DNA of 64,000 nucleotides from Lepidurus packardi (lineage: Eukaryota > Arthropoda > Branchiopoda > Notostraca > Triopsidae): positions 62,001 to 126,000 of the forward strand of contig JAKZAN010000068.1 in NCBI GenBank assembly GCA_023053545.1, read 5' to 3'. The translations under genes and the position numbers were made by a program. Shown piece after piece: positions 42,401-54,919 of the stretch. The notes under the pieces were generated by a model. The model was not told where the DNA came from and did not search any database. It worked only from the letters and a program-made list of their open reading frames with translations. Every line of letters begins with the position of its first letter. Positions within the stretch are counted from its first letter, which is position 1.

Positions 42401-43635
42401 AATTAATTCCGTACGGATTTTATTAATTCCTTACGGACTGAATTTATTCATTACGGACTTAATTAATCCATTACGGATTGAATTATTTCTTTACGTACTG
42501 AAGTTATTCCTTACGGACTGAATTAATTACTTACGGACTGAATTAATTCCTTACGGACTGAATTAATTCCTTACGGACTGAATTAATACCTTACGGACTG
42601 AATTAAATCCTTACGGACTGAATTAATTAATTACGGACTGAATTAATTCCTTACGGACTGAATTAATTCCTTACTGACTGAATTAATTCCTTACTGACTG
42701 AATTAATTCCTTACGGACTGAATTAATTCCTTACGGACTGAATTAATTCCTTACGGACTGAATTAATTCCTTACGGACTGAATTAATTCCTTACGGACTT
42801 AATTAATTCCTTACGTACTTTATTAATTCCTTACGGTCTGAATTAATTCTGTACGGATTTTATTAATTCCTGACGGACTGAATCAATTCCGTACAGATTT
42901 TATTAATTCCTTACGGACTGAATAAATTCCTTACGAACTGAATGAATTCCGTACGGATTTTATTAATTCCTTACGGACTTAATAAATTCCTTACGAACTG
43001 AATTAATTCCGTACGGATTTTATTAATTCCTTACGGAATGAATTAATTCATTACGGACTGAATTAATTCCTTACTGACTGAATTAATTCATTACGGACTG
43101 AATTAATTCCTTACGGACTGAATTAATTCCTTAATTAATTCCTTACGGACTGAATTAATTTCATACGGACTGAATTAATTCATTACGGACTTAATTAATC
43201 GATTACGGACTGAATTAATACCTTACGTACTGAACTTATTCCTTACGGACTGAATTAATTCCTTACGGACTGAATTAATACCTTACGGACTGAATTAAAT
43301 CCTTACGGACTGAATTAATTCCTTACGGACTGAATTAATTCCTTACGGACTGAATTAATTCCTTACTGACTGAATTAATTCCTTACGGACTGAATTAATT
43401 CCTTACGGACTGAATTAATTCCTTACGGACTGAATTAATTCCTTACGGACTTAATTAATTCCTTACATACTTAATTAATTCCTTACGGTCTGAATTAATT
43501 CCGTACGGATTTTATTAATTCCTCACGGACTGAATTAATTCCGTACGGATTTTATTAATTCCTTACGTACTTAATTAATTCCTTACGGTCTGAATTAATT
43601 CCGTACGGATTTTATTAATTCCTTACGGACTGAAT
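38689..43635 (+). repeat. 2,476-bp tandem duplication
   Basis: Copy 1 is 38689-41164 and copy 2 is 41165-43635. Marker intervals repeat as 772, 1,192, 512 in copy 1 and 772, 1,192 in copy 2 before divergence. The second diagnostic monomers at 40009 and 42485 are also 2,476 bp apart. The rare TTACATACTT occurs at about 39797, 40989, 42273 and 43465, twice per copy, and TTAATTAATTACGG near 40151 and 42627 is private to these copies. The unit itself contains an older 1,192-bp repetition (39461 and 40653). Confidence 0.9.
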
Positions 43636-44280
43636 TTATTCATTACGGACTTAATTAATCCATTACGGATTGAATTATTTCTTTACGTACTGAAGTTATT
43701 CCTTACGGACTGAATTAATTACTTACGGACTGAATTATTTCCTTACGTACTGAACTTATTCTTTACGGACTGAATTAATTCCTTACGGACTGAATTAATT
43801 CCTTACGGACTGAATTAATTCCTTACGGACTGAATTAATACCTTACGGACTGAATTAAATCCTTACGGACTGAATTAATTCCTTACGGACTGAATTAATT
43901 CCTTACGGACTGAATTAATTCCTTACTGACTGAATTAATTCCTTACGGACTGAATTAATTCCTTACGGACTGAAATAATTCCTTACGGACTGAATTAATT
44001 CCTTACGGACTGAATTAATTCCTTACGGACTTAATTAATTCCTTACGTACTTTATTAATTCCTTACGGTCTGAATTAATTCTGTACGGATTTTATTAATT
44101 CCTGACGGACTGAATCAATTCCGTACAGATTTTATTAATTCCTTACGGACTGAATAAATTCCTTACGAACTGAATGAATTCGGTACGGATTTTATTAATT
44201 CCTTACGGACTGAATTAATTCATTACGGACTGAATTAATTCCTTACGGACTGAATTAATTCCTTACGGACTGAATTAATT

Positions 44281-45104
44281 CCTTAATTAATTCCTTACGG
44301 ACTGAATTAATTTCATACGGACTGAATTAATTCATTACGGTCTTAATTAATCGATTACGGACTGAATTAATTCCTTACGTACTGAACTTATTCCTTACGG
44401 ACTGAATTAATTCCTTACGGACTGAATTAATACCTTACGGACTGAATTAAATCCTTACGGACTGAATTAATTCCTTACGGACTGAATTAATTCCTTACGG
44501 ACTGAATTAATTCCTTACGTACTTAATTAATTCCTTACGGTCTGAATTAATTCCGTACGGATTTTATTAATTCCTCACGGACTGAATTAATTCCCTACGG
44601 ATTTTATTAATTCCTTACGTACTTAATTAATTCCTTACGGTCTGAATTAATTCCGTACGGATTTTATTAATTCCTTACGGACTGAATTAATTCCTTAATT
44701 AATTCCTTACGGACTGAATTAATTTCATACGGACTGAATTAATTCATTACGGACTTAAATAATCGATTACGGACTGAATTAATTCCTTACGTACTGAACT
44801 TATTCCTTACGGACTGAATTAATTCCTTACGGACTGAATTAATACCTTACGGACTGAATTAAATCCTTACGGACTGAATTAATTCCTTACGGACTGAATT
44901 AATTCCTTACGGACTGAATTAATTCCTTACGTACTTAATTAATTCCTTACGGTCTGAATTAATTCCGTACGGATTTTATTAATCCCTCACGGACTGAATT
45001 AATTCCCTACGGATTTTATTAATTCCTTACGTACTTAATTAATTCCTTACGGTCTGAATTAATTCCGTACGGATTTTATTAATTCCTTACGGACTGAATT
45101 AATT
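44281..45104 (+). repeat. 412-bp tandem pair
   Basis: Short monomers at 44281, 44693 and 45105 bound two successive 412-bp modules of the same order: leader, TTAATACC, TTAAATCC, canonicals, TTACGTACTTAA, GGTCTGAA, CCGTACGGATTTT, TCACGG, CCCTACGG and back to the marker. Copy 1 has TACGGTCTTAATTAATCG in its leader where copy 2 has TTAAATAATCG, and copy 2 has AATCCCTCACGG near 44983. Five other marker intervals of 412 bp occur, at 28638, 32874, 34421, 38277 and 47201. Confidence 0.85.
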
Positions 45105-46948
45105 CCTTAATTAATTCCTTACGGACTGAATTAATTTCATACGGACTGAATTAATTCATTACGGACTTAAATAATCGATTACGGACTGAATTAATTCCTT
45201 ACGTACTGAACTTATTCCTTACGGACTGAATTAATTCCTTACGGACTGAATTAATTCCTTACGGACTGAATTAATTCCTTACGGACTGAATTAATACCTT
45301 ACGGACTGAATTAAATCCTTACGGACTGAATTAATTCCTTACGGACTGAATTAATTCCTTACGGATTGAATTAATTCCTTACGGACTGAATTAATTCCTT
45401 ACGGACTGAATTAATTCCTTACGGACTGAATTAATTCCTTACGGACTGAATTAATTCCTTACGGACTGAATTAATTCCTTACGGACTGAATTAATTCCTT
45501 ACTGACTGAATTAATTCCTTACGGACTGAATTAATTCCTTACGGACTGAATTAATTCCTTACTGACTGAATTAATTCCTTACGGACTTAATTAATTCCTT
45601 ACGTACTTTATTAATTCCTTACGTACTTTATTAATTCCTTACGGTCTGAATTAATTCCGTACGGATTTTATTAAATCCTTACGGACTGAATTAATTACGT
45701 ACGGATTTTATTAATTCCTTACGGACTTAATAAATTCCTTACGAACTGAATTAATTCCGTACGGATTTTATTAATTCCTTACGGAATGAATTAATTCATT
45801 ACGGACTGAATTAATTCCTTACTGACTGAATTAATTCATTACGGACTGAATTAATTCCTTACGGACTGAATTAATTCCTTAATTAATTCCTTACGGACTG
45901 AATTAATTTCATACGGACTGAATTAATTCATTACGGACTTAATTAATCGATTACGGACTGAATTAATTCCTTACGTACTGAACTTATTCCTTACGGACTT
46001 AATTAATTCCTTACGGTCTGAATTAATTCCGTACGGATTTTATTAATTCCTCACGGACTGAATTAATTCCGTACGGATTTTATTAATTCCTTACGTACTT
46101 AATTAATTCCTTACGGTCTGAATTAATTCCGTACGGATTTTATTAATTCCTTACGGACTGAATTTATTCATTACGGACTTAATTAATCCATTACGGATTG
46201 AATTATTTCTTTACGTACTGAAGTTATTCCTTACGGACTGAATTAATTACTTACGGACTGAATTATTTCCTTACGTACTGAACTTATTCCTTACGGACTG
46301 AATTAATTCCTTACGGACTGAATTAATTCCTTACGGACTGAATTAATTCCTTACGGACTGAATTAATACCTTACGGACTGAATTAAATCCTTACGGACTG
46401 AATTAATTCCTTACGGACTGAATTAATTCCTTACGGACTGAATTAATTCCTTACTGACTGAATTAATTCCTTACTGACTGAATTAATTCCTTACGGACTG
46501 AATTAATTCCTTACGGACTGAATTAATTCCTTACGGACTGAATTAATTCCTTACGGACTGAATTAATTCCTTACGGACTTAATTAATTCCTTACGTACTT
46601 CATTAATTCCTTACGGTCTGAATTAATTCTGTACGGATTTTATTAATTCCTGACGGACTGAATCAATTCCGTACAGATTTTATTAATTCCTTACGGACTG
46701 AATAAATTCCTTACGAACTGAATGAATTCCGTACGGATTTTATTAATTCCTTACGGACTGAATTAATTCATTACGGACTGAATTAATTCCTTACGGACTG
46801 AATTAATTCCTTACGGACTGAATTAATTCCTTACTGACTGAATTAATTCCTTACGGACTGAATTAGTTCCTTACGTACTGAAATAATTCCTTACGGACTG
46901 AATTAATTCCTTACGGACTGAATTAATTCCTTACGGACTGAATTAATT

Positions 46949-48120
46949 CCTTAATTAATTCCTTACGGACTGAATTAATTTCATACGGACTGAATTAATT
47001 CATTACGGACTTAATTAATCGATTACGGACTGAATTAATTCCTTACGTACTGAACTTATTCCTTACGGATTGAATTAATTCCTTACGGACTGAATTAATT
47101 CCTTACGGACTGAATTAATTCCTTACGTACTGAAATAATTCCTTACGGACTGAATTAATTCCTTACGGACTGAATTAATTCCTTACGGACTGAATTAATT
47201 CCTTAATTAATTCCTTACGGACTGAATTAATTTCATACGGACTGAATTTATTCATTACGGACTTAATTAATCGATTACGGACTGAATTAATTCCTTACGT
47301 ACTGAACTTATTCCTTACGGACTGAATTAATTCCTTACGGACTGAATTAATTCCTTACGGACTGAATTAATTCCTTACGGACTGAATTAATACCTTACGG
47401 ACTGAATTAAATCCTTACGGACTGAACTAAATCCTTACGGACTGAATTAATTCCTTACGGACTGAATTAATTCCTTACGGACTGAATTAATTCCTTACTG
47501 ACTGAATTAATTCCTTACGGACTGAATTAGTTCCTTACGTACTGAAATAATTCCTTACGGACTGAATTAATTCCTTACGGACTGAATTAATTCCTTACGG
47601 ACTGAATTAATTCCTTAATTAATTCCTTACGGACTGAATTAATTTCATACGGACTGAATTAATTCATTACGGACTTAATTAATCGATTACGGACTGAATT
47701 AATTCCTTACGTACTGAACTTATTCCTTACGGACTGAATTAATTCCTTACGGACTGAATTAATTCCTTACGGACTGAATTAATTCCTTACGTACTGAAAT
47801 AATTCCTTACGGACTGAATTAATTCCTTACGGACTGAATTAATTCCTTACGGACTGAATTAATTCCTTAATTAATTCCTTACGGACTGAATTAATTTCAT
47901 ACGGACTGAATTTATTCATTACGGACTTAATTAATCGATTACGGACTGAATTAATTCCTTACGTACTGAACTTATTCCTTACGGACTGAATTAATTCCTT
48001 ACGGACTGAATTAATTCCTTACGGACTGAATTAATTCCTTACGGACTGAATTAATACCTTACGGACTGAATTAAATCCTTACGGACTGAATTAATTCCTT
48101 ACGGACTGAATTAATTCCTT
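46949..48120 (+). repeat. 664-bp tandem pair at the start of the right domain
   Basis: Short monomers at 46949, 47201, 47613 and 47865 give repeated intervals 252 and 412 then 252. The variant GAATTAGTTCCTTACGTACTGAAATAA near 46861 and 47525, and GAATTTATTCATTACGG after 47201 and 47865, are 664 bp apart. Copy 1 has an extra pair of TTAAATCC monomers with GAACTAA near 47425. Copy 2 diverges at about 48,120, where the TTCGG/TTAAGG vocabulary of the right domain begins. Confidence 0.8.
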
Positions 48121-49854
48121 ACGGACTGAAATAATTCCTTACTGACTGAATTAAATCCTTACGGACTGAATTAATTCCTTTCGGACTGAATTAGTTCCTT
48201 AAGGACTGAATTAATTCCTTACGGACTGAATTAATTCCTTTCGGACTTAGTTAATTCCTTACGTACTTAATTAATTCCTTACGGTCTGAATTAATTCCGT
48301 ACGGATTTTATTAATTCCTTACGGACTGAATTAATTCATTACGGACTGAAATAATTCCTTACGGACTGAATTAATTCATTACGGACTGAATTAATTCCTT
48401 AATTAATTCCTTACGGACTGAATTAATTTCATACGGACTGAATTAATTAATTACGGACTGAACTTATTCCTTACGGACTGAATTAATTCCTTACGGACTG
48501 AATTAATTCCTTACGGACTGAATTAATACCTTACGGACTGAAATAAATCTTTACGGACTGAATTAATTCCTTACGGACTGAATTAATTCCTTACGGACTG
48601 AATTAATTCCTTACGGACTGAATTAATTCCTTACGGACTGAATTAATTCCTTACGGACTGAATTAATTCCTTACGGACTTAATTAATTCCTTACGGATTT
48701 TATTAATTCCTTACGGACTGAATTAATTCCGTACGGATTTTATTAATTCCTTACGGACTGAATAAATTCCATACGAACTGAATTAATTCCGTACGGATTT
48801 TATTAATTCCTTACGGACTGAATTAATTCATTACGGACTTAATTAATCCATTACGGACTAAATTATTTCCTTACGTACTGAAGTTATTCCTTACGGACTG
48901 AATTAATTCCTTACGTACTGAAATAATTTCTTACGGACTGAATTAATTCCTTACGGACTGAATTAATTCCTTACGGACTGAATTAATTCCTTAATTAATT
49001 CCTTCCGGACTGAATTAATTTCATACGAACTGAATTAATTCATTACGGACTTAATTAATCGATTACGGACTGAATTAATTCCTTACGTACTGAACTTATT
49101 CCTTACGGACTGAATTAATTCCTTACGGACTGAATTAATTCCTTACGGACTGAATTAATTCCTTACGGACTGAATTAATACCTTACGGACTGAATTAAAT
49201 CCTTACGGACTGTATTAATTCCTTACGGACTGAATTAATTCCTTACGGACTGAAATAATTCCTTACTGACTGAATTAAATCCTTACGGACTGAATTAATT
49301 CCTTTCGGACTGAATTAGTTCTTTAAGGACTGAATTAATTCCTTACGGACTGAATTAATTCCTTTCGGACTCAGTTAATTTCTTACGTACTTAATTAATT
49401 CCTTACGGTCTGAATTAATTCCGTTCGGATTTTATTAATTCCTTACGGACTGAATTAATTCATTACGGACTGAAGAAATTCCTTACGAACTGAATTAATT
49501 CCGTACGGATTTTATTAATTCCCTACGGACTGAATTAATTCATTACGGACTGAAATAATTCCTTACGGACTGAATTAATTCATTACGGACTGAATTAATT
49601 CCTTAATTAATTCCTTACGGACTGAATTAATTTCATACGGACTGAATTAATTCATTACGGACTGAACTTATTCCTTACGGACTGAATTAATTCCTTACGG
49701 ACTGAATTAATTCCTTACGGACTGAATTAATTCCTTACGGACTGAATTAATACCTTACGGACTGAATTAAATCCTTACGGACTGAATTAATTCCTTACGG
49801 ACTGAATTAATTCCTTACGGACTGAATTAATTCCTTACTGACTGAATTAATTCC

Positions 49855-49855
49855 T
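49855..49855 (+). other. One-base register shift (-1)
   Basis: TTCCTACTGACTG lacks one T of the usual TTCCTTACTGACTG. It makes the marker interval from 49601 to 50412 equal to 811 bp. No parallel copy with the same loss was seen, so it is a private event. Confidence 0.88.
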
Positions 49856-50663
49856 ACTGACTGAATTAATTCCTTACGGACTGAATTAATTCCTTACGGA
49901 CTGAATTAATTCCTTACGGACTGAATTAATTCCTTACGGACTGAATTAATTCCTTACGGACTTAATTAATTCCTTACGGACTGAATCAATTCCGTACAGA
50001 TTTTATTAATTCCTTACGGACTGAATAAATTCCTTACGAACTGAATTAATTCCGTACGGATTTTATTAATTCCTTACGGACTGAATTAATTCATTACGGA
50101 CTGAATTAATTCCTTACGGACTGAATTAATACCTTACGGACTGAATTAAATCCTTACGGACTGAATTAATTCTTTACGGACTGAATTAATTCCTTACGGA
50201 CTGAATTAATTCCTTACTGACTGAGTTAATTCCTTACTGACTGAATTAATTCCTTACGGACTGAATTAATTCCTTACGGACTGAATTAATTCCTTACGTA
50301 CTGAAATAATTCCTTACGGACTGAATTAATTCCTTACGGACTGAATTAATTCCTTACGGACTGAATTAATTCCTTACGGACTGAATTAATTCCTTACGGA
50401 CTGAATTAATTCCTTAATTAATTCCTTACGGACTGAATTAATTTCATACGGACTGAATTAATTCATTACGGACTTAATTAATCGATTACGGACTGAATTA
50501 ATTCCTTACGTACTGAACTTATTCCTTACGGACTGAATTAATTCCTTACGGACTGAATTAATTCCTTACGGACTGAATTAATTCCTTACGTACTGAAATA
50601 ATTCCTTACGGACTGAATTAATTCCTTACGGACTGAATTAATTCCTTACGGACTGAATTAATT

Positions 50664-51931
50664 CCTTAATTAATTCCTTACTGACTGAATTAATTTCATA
50701 CGGACTGAATTAATTCATTACGGACTTAATTAATCGATTACGGACTGAATTAATTCCTTACGTACTGAACTTATTCCTTACGGACTGAATTAATTCCTTA
50801 CGGACTGAATTAATTCCTTACGGACTGAATTAATTCCTTACGGACTGAAATAATTCCTTACTGACTGAATTAAATCCTTACGGACTGAATTAATTCCTTT
50901 CGGACTGAATTAGTTCCTTAAGGACTGAATTAATTCCTTACGGACTGAATTAATTCCTTTCGGACTGAAATAATTCCTTACGGACTGAATTAATTCATTA
51001 CGGACTGAATTAATTCCTTAATTAATTCCTTACGGACTGAATTAATTTCATACGGACTGAATTAATTAATTACGGACTGAACTTATTCCTTACGGACTGA
51101 ATTAATTCCTTACGGACTGAATTAATTCCTTACGGACTGAATTAATTCCTTACGGACTGAATTAATACCTTACGGACTGAATTAAATCCTTACGGACTGA
51201 ATTAATTCCTTACGGACTGAATTAATTCCTTACGGACTGAATTAATTCCTTACGGACTGAATTAATTCCTTACGGACTGAATTAATTCCTTAATTAATTC
51301 CTTACTGACTGAATTAATTTCATACGGACTGAATTAATTCATTACGGACTTAATTAATCGATTACGGACTGAATTAATTCCTTACGTACTGAACTTATTC
51401 CTTACGGACTGAATTAATTCCTTACGGACTGAATTAATTCCTTACGGACTGAATTAATTCCTTACGGACTGAAATAATTCCTTACTGACTGAATTAAATC
51501 CTTACGGACTGAATTAATTCCTTTCGGACTGAATTAGTTCCTTAAGGACTGAATTAATTCCTTACGGACTGAATTAATTCCTTTCGGACTGAAATAATTC
51601 CTTACGGACTGAATTAATTCATTACGGACTGAATTAATTCCTTAATTAATTCCTTACGGACTGAATTAATTTCATACGGACTGAATTAATTAATTACGGA
51701 CTGAACTTATTCCTTACGGACTGAATTAATTCCTTACGGACTGAATTAATTCCTTACGGACTGAATTAATTCCTTACGGACTGAATTAATACCTTACGGA
51801 CTGAATTAAATCCTTACGGACTGAATTAATTCCTTACGGACTGAATTAATTCCTTACGGACTGAATTAATTCCTTACGGACTGAATTAATTCCTTACGGA
51901 CTGAATTAATTCCTTACGGACTGAATTAATT
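50664..51931 (+). repeat. 624-bp tandem pair (second copy 644 bp)
   Basis: Copies at 50664-51287 and 51288-51931. Marker intervals are 352 then 272 in copy 1 and 352 then 292 in copy 2, so copy 2 has gained exactly one canonical monomer. Both start with a TTACTGACTGAATTAATTTCATACGG run in which the first leader monomer carries the G9 to T change, unique to this pair. Both contain a TTAATTACGGACTGAACTTATTCC monomer that fuses two leader positions. Confidence 0.88.
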
Positions 51932-52740
51932 CCTTAATTAATTCCTTACGGACTGAATTAATTTCATACGGACTGAATTAATTCATTACGGACTTAATTA
52001 ATCGATTACGGACTGAATTAATTCCTTACGTACTGAACTTATTCCTTACGGACTGAATTAATTCCTTACGGACTGAATTAATTCCTTACGGACTGAATTA
52101 ATTCCTTACGTACTGAAATAATTCCTTACGGACTGAATTCATTCCTTACGGACTGAATTAATTCCGTACGGATTTTATTAATTCCTTACGGAATGAATTA
52201 ATTCATTACGGACTGAAGAAATTCCTTACGAACTGAATTAATTCCGTACGGATTTTATTAATTCCTTACGGACTGAATTAATTCATTACGGACTGAAATA
52301 ATTCCTTACGGACTGAATTAATTCCTTACGGACTGAATTAATTCCTTACGGACTGAATTAATTCCTTACGGACTTAATTAATTCCTTACGGACTGAATTA
52401 ATTCCTTACGGACTGAATTAATTCCTTACGGACTGAAATAATTCCTTACTGACTGAATTAAATCCTTTCGGACTGAATTAATTCCTTTCGGACTGAATTA
52501 GTTCCTTAAGGACTGAATTAATTCCTTACGTACTTAATTAATTCCTTACGGTCTGAAATAATTCCGTACGGATTTTATTAATTCCTTACGGACTGAATTA
52601 ATTCATTACGGACTGAAGAAATTCCTTACGAACTGAATTAATTCCGTACGGATTTTTTTAATTCCTTACGGACTGAATTAATTCATTACGGACTGAAATA
52701 ATTCCTTACGGACTGAATTAATTCATTACGGACTGAATTA

Positions 52741-53635
52741 ATTTCATACGGACTAAATTAATTCATTACGGACTTAATTAATCGATTACGGACTGAATTA
52801 ATTCCTTACGTACTGAACTTATTCCTTACGGACTGAATTAATTCCTTACGGACTGAATTAATACCTTACGGACTGAATTAAATCCTTACGGACTGAATTA
52901 ATTCCTTACGGACTGAATTAATTCCTTACGGACTGAATTAATTCCTTACTGACTGAATTAATTCCTTACGGACTGAATTAATTCCTTACGGACTGAATTA
53001 ATTCCTTACGGACTGAATTAATTCCGTACGGATTTTATTAATTCCTTACGGACTGAATTAATTCCGTACGGATTTTATTAATTCCTTACGGACTGAATTA
53101 ATTAATTACGGACTGAATTAATTCCTTACGGACTGAATTAATTCCTTACGGACTGAATTAATTCCTTAATTAATTCCTTACGGACTGAATTAATTTCATA
53201 CGGACTGAATTAATTCATTACGGACTTAATTAATCGATTACGGACTGAATTAATTCCTTACGTACTGAACTTATTCCTTACGGACTGAATTAATTCCTTA
53301 CGGACTGAATTAATTCCTTACGGACTGAATTAATTCCTTACGGACTGAATTAAATCCTTACGGACTGAATTAATTCCTTACGGACTGAATTAATTCCTTA
53401 CGGACTGAATTAATTCCTTACTGACTGAATTAATTCCTTACGGACTGAATTAATTCCTTACGGACTGAATTAATTCCTTACGGACTGAATTAATTCCGTA
53501 CGGATTTTATTAATTCCTTACGGACTGAATTAATTCCGTACGGATTTTATTAATTCCTTACGGACTGAATTAATTAATTACGGACTGAATTAATTCCTTA
53601 CGGACTGAATTAATTCCTTACGGACTGAATTAATT
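52741..53635 (+). repeat. 472-bp tandem pair
   Basis: Copy 2 is 53164-53635. Copy 1 corresponds to about 52741-53163 and lacks the short monomer at its start, the leader being joined straight to a TTCATTACGG monomer near 52,720. Both contain two CCGTACGGATTTT monomers separated by one canonical monomer, followed by TTAATTAATTACGG. Copy 1 has GGACTAAATT near 52752 and a TTAATACC monomer; copy 2 has a canonical monomer at that place. Confidence 0.8.
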
Positions 53636-54919
53636 CCTTAATTAATTCCTTACGGACTGAATTAATTTCATACGGACTGAATTAATTCATTACGGACTTA
53701 ATTAATCGATTACGGACTGAATTAATTCCTTACGTACTGAACTTATTCCTTACGGACTGAATTAATTCCTTACGGACTGAATTAATTCCTTACGGACTGA
53801 ATTAATTCCTTACGGACTGAATTAATTCCTTACGGACTGAATTAATTCCTTACGGACTGAATTAAATCCTTACGGACTGAATTAATTCCTTACGGACTGA
53901 ATTAATTCCTTACGGACTGAATTAATTCCTTACGTACTGAATTAATTCCTTAATTAATTCCTTACGGACTGAATTAATTTCATACGGACTGAATTAATTC
54001 ATTACGGACTTAATTAATCGATTACGGACTGAATTAATTCCTTACGTACTGAACTTATTCCTTACGGACTGAATTAATTCCTTACGGACTGAATTAATTC
54101 CTTACGGACTGAATTAATTCCTTACGGACTGAATTAATTCCTTACGGACTGAATTAATACCTTACGGACTGAATTAAATCCTTACGGACTGAATTAATTC
54201 CTTACGGACTGAATTAATTCCTTACGGACTGAATTAATTCCTTACTGACTGAATTAATTCCTTACGGACTGAATTAATTCCTTACGGACTGAATTAATTC
54301 CTTACGGACTGAAATAATTCCTTACTGACTGAATTAAATCCTTACGGACTGAATTAATTCCTTTCGGACTGAATTAGTTCCTTAAGGACTGAATTAATTC
54401 CTTACGTACTTAATTAATTCCTTACGGTCTGAATTAATTCCGTACGGATTTTATTAATTCCTTACGGACTGAATCAATTCCGTACAGATTTTATTAATTC
54501 CTTACGGACTGAATAAATTCCTTACGAACTGAATTAATTCCGTACGGATTTTATTAATTCCTTACGGACTGAATTAATTCATTACGGACTGAATTAATTC
54601 CTTACGGACTGAATTAATTTCTTAATTAATTCCTTACGGACTGAACTAATTTCATACGGACTGAATTAATTCATTACGGACTTAATTAATCGATTACGGA
54701 CTGAATTAATTCCTTACGTACTGAACTTATTCCTTACGGACTGAATTAATTCCTTACGGACTGAATTAATACCTTACGGACTGAATTAAATCCTTACGGA
54801 CTGAATTAATTCCTTACGGACTGAATTAATTCCTTACGGACTGAATTAATTCCTTACTGACTGAATTAATTCCTTACGGACTGAATTAATTCCTTACGGA
54901 CTGAATTAATTCCTTACGG

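Larger units (their letters stand above)
1..46224 (+). repeat. Second diagnostic monomer (ATTTCTTTACGTACTGAAGT), 23 copies
   Basis: A monomer with C4 to T and G10 to T, followed by GAAGTTATTCC, occurs at 1, 1565, 3189, 4933, 5765, 6597, 7729, 9541, 11305, 15225, 17130, 18634, 22686, 23970, 25114, 26518, 30182, 31686, 36717, 40009, 42485, 43677 and 46205. It normally follows a TCCATTACGGATTGAA monomer (TCCATTTCGGATTGAA before 1565 and 3189) and precedes a TTACTTACGG monomer, so it is a second independent register mark. Spacings such as 832 (twice), 1,564, 1,624 and 2,476 bp give the local higher-order periods directly. The copy at 36717 reads TACGTAATG instead of TACGTACTG. I found none after 46,224, where the corresponding position has TTCCTTACGTACTGAAGT. 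Confidence 0.88.

Noticed and set aside
44983-44992. AATCCCTCACGG as a new monomer family
   Set aside because: It is a single T-to-C change in the known TCACGG type inside a 412-bp copy and occurs once.
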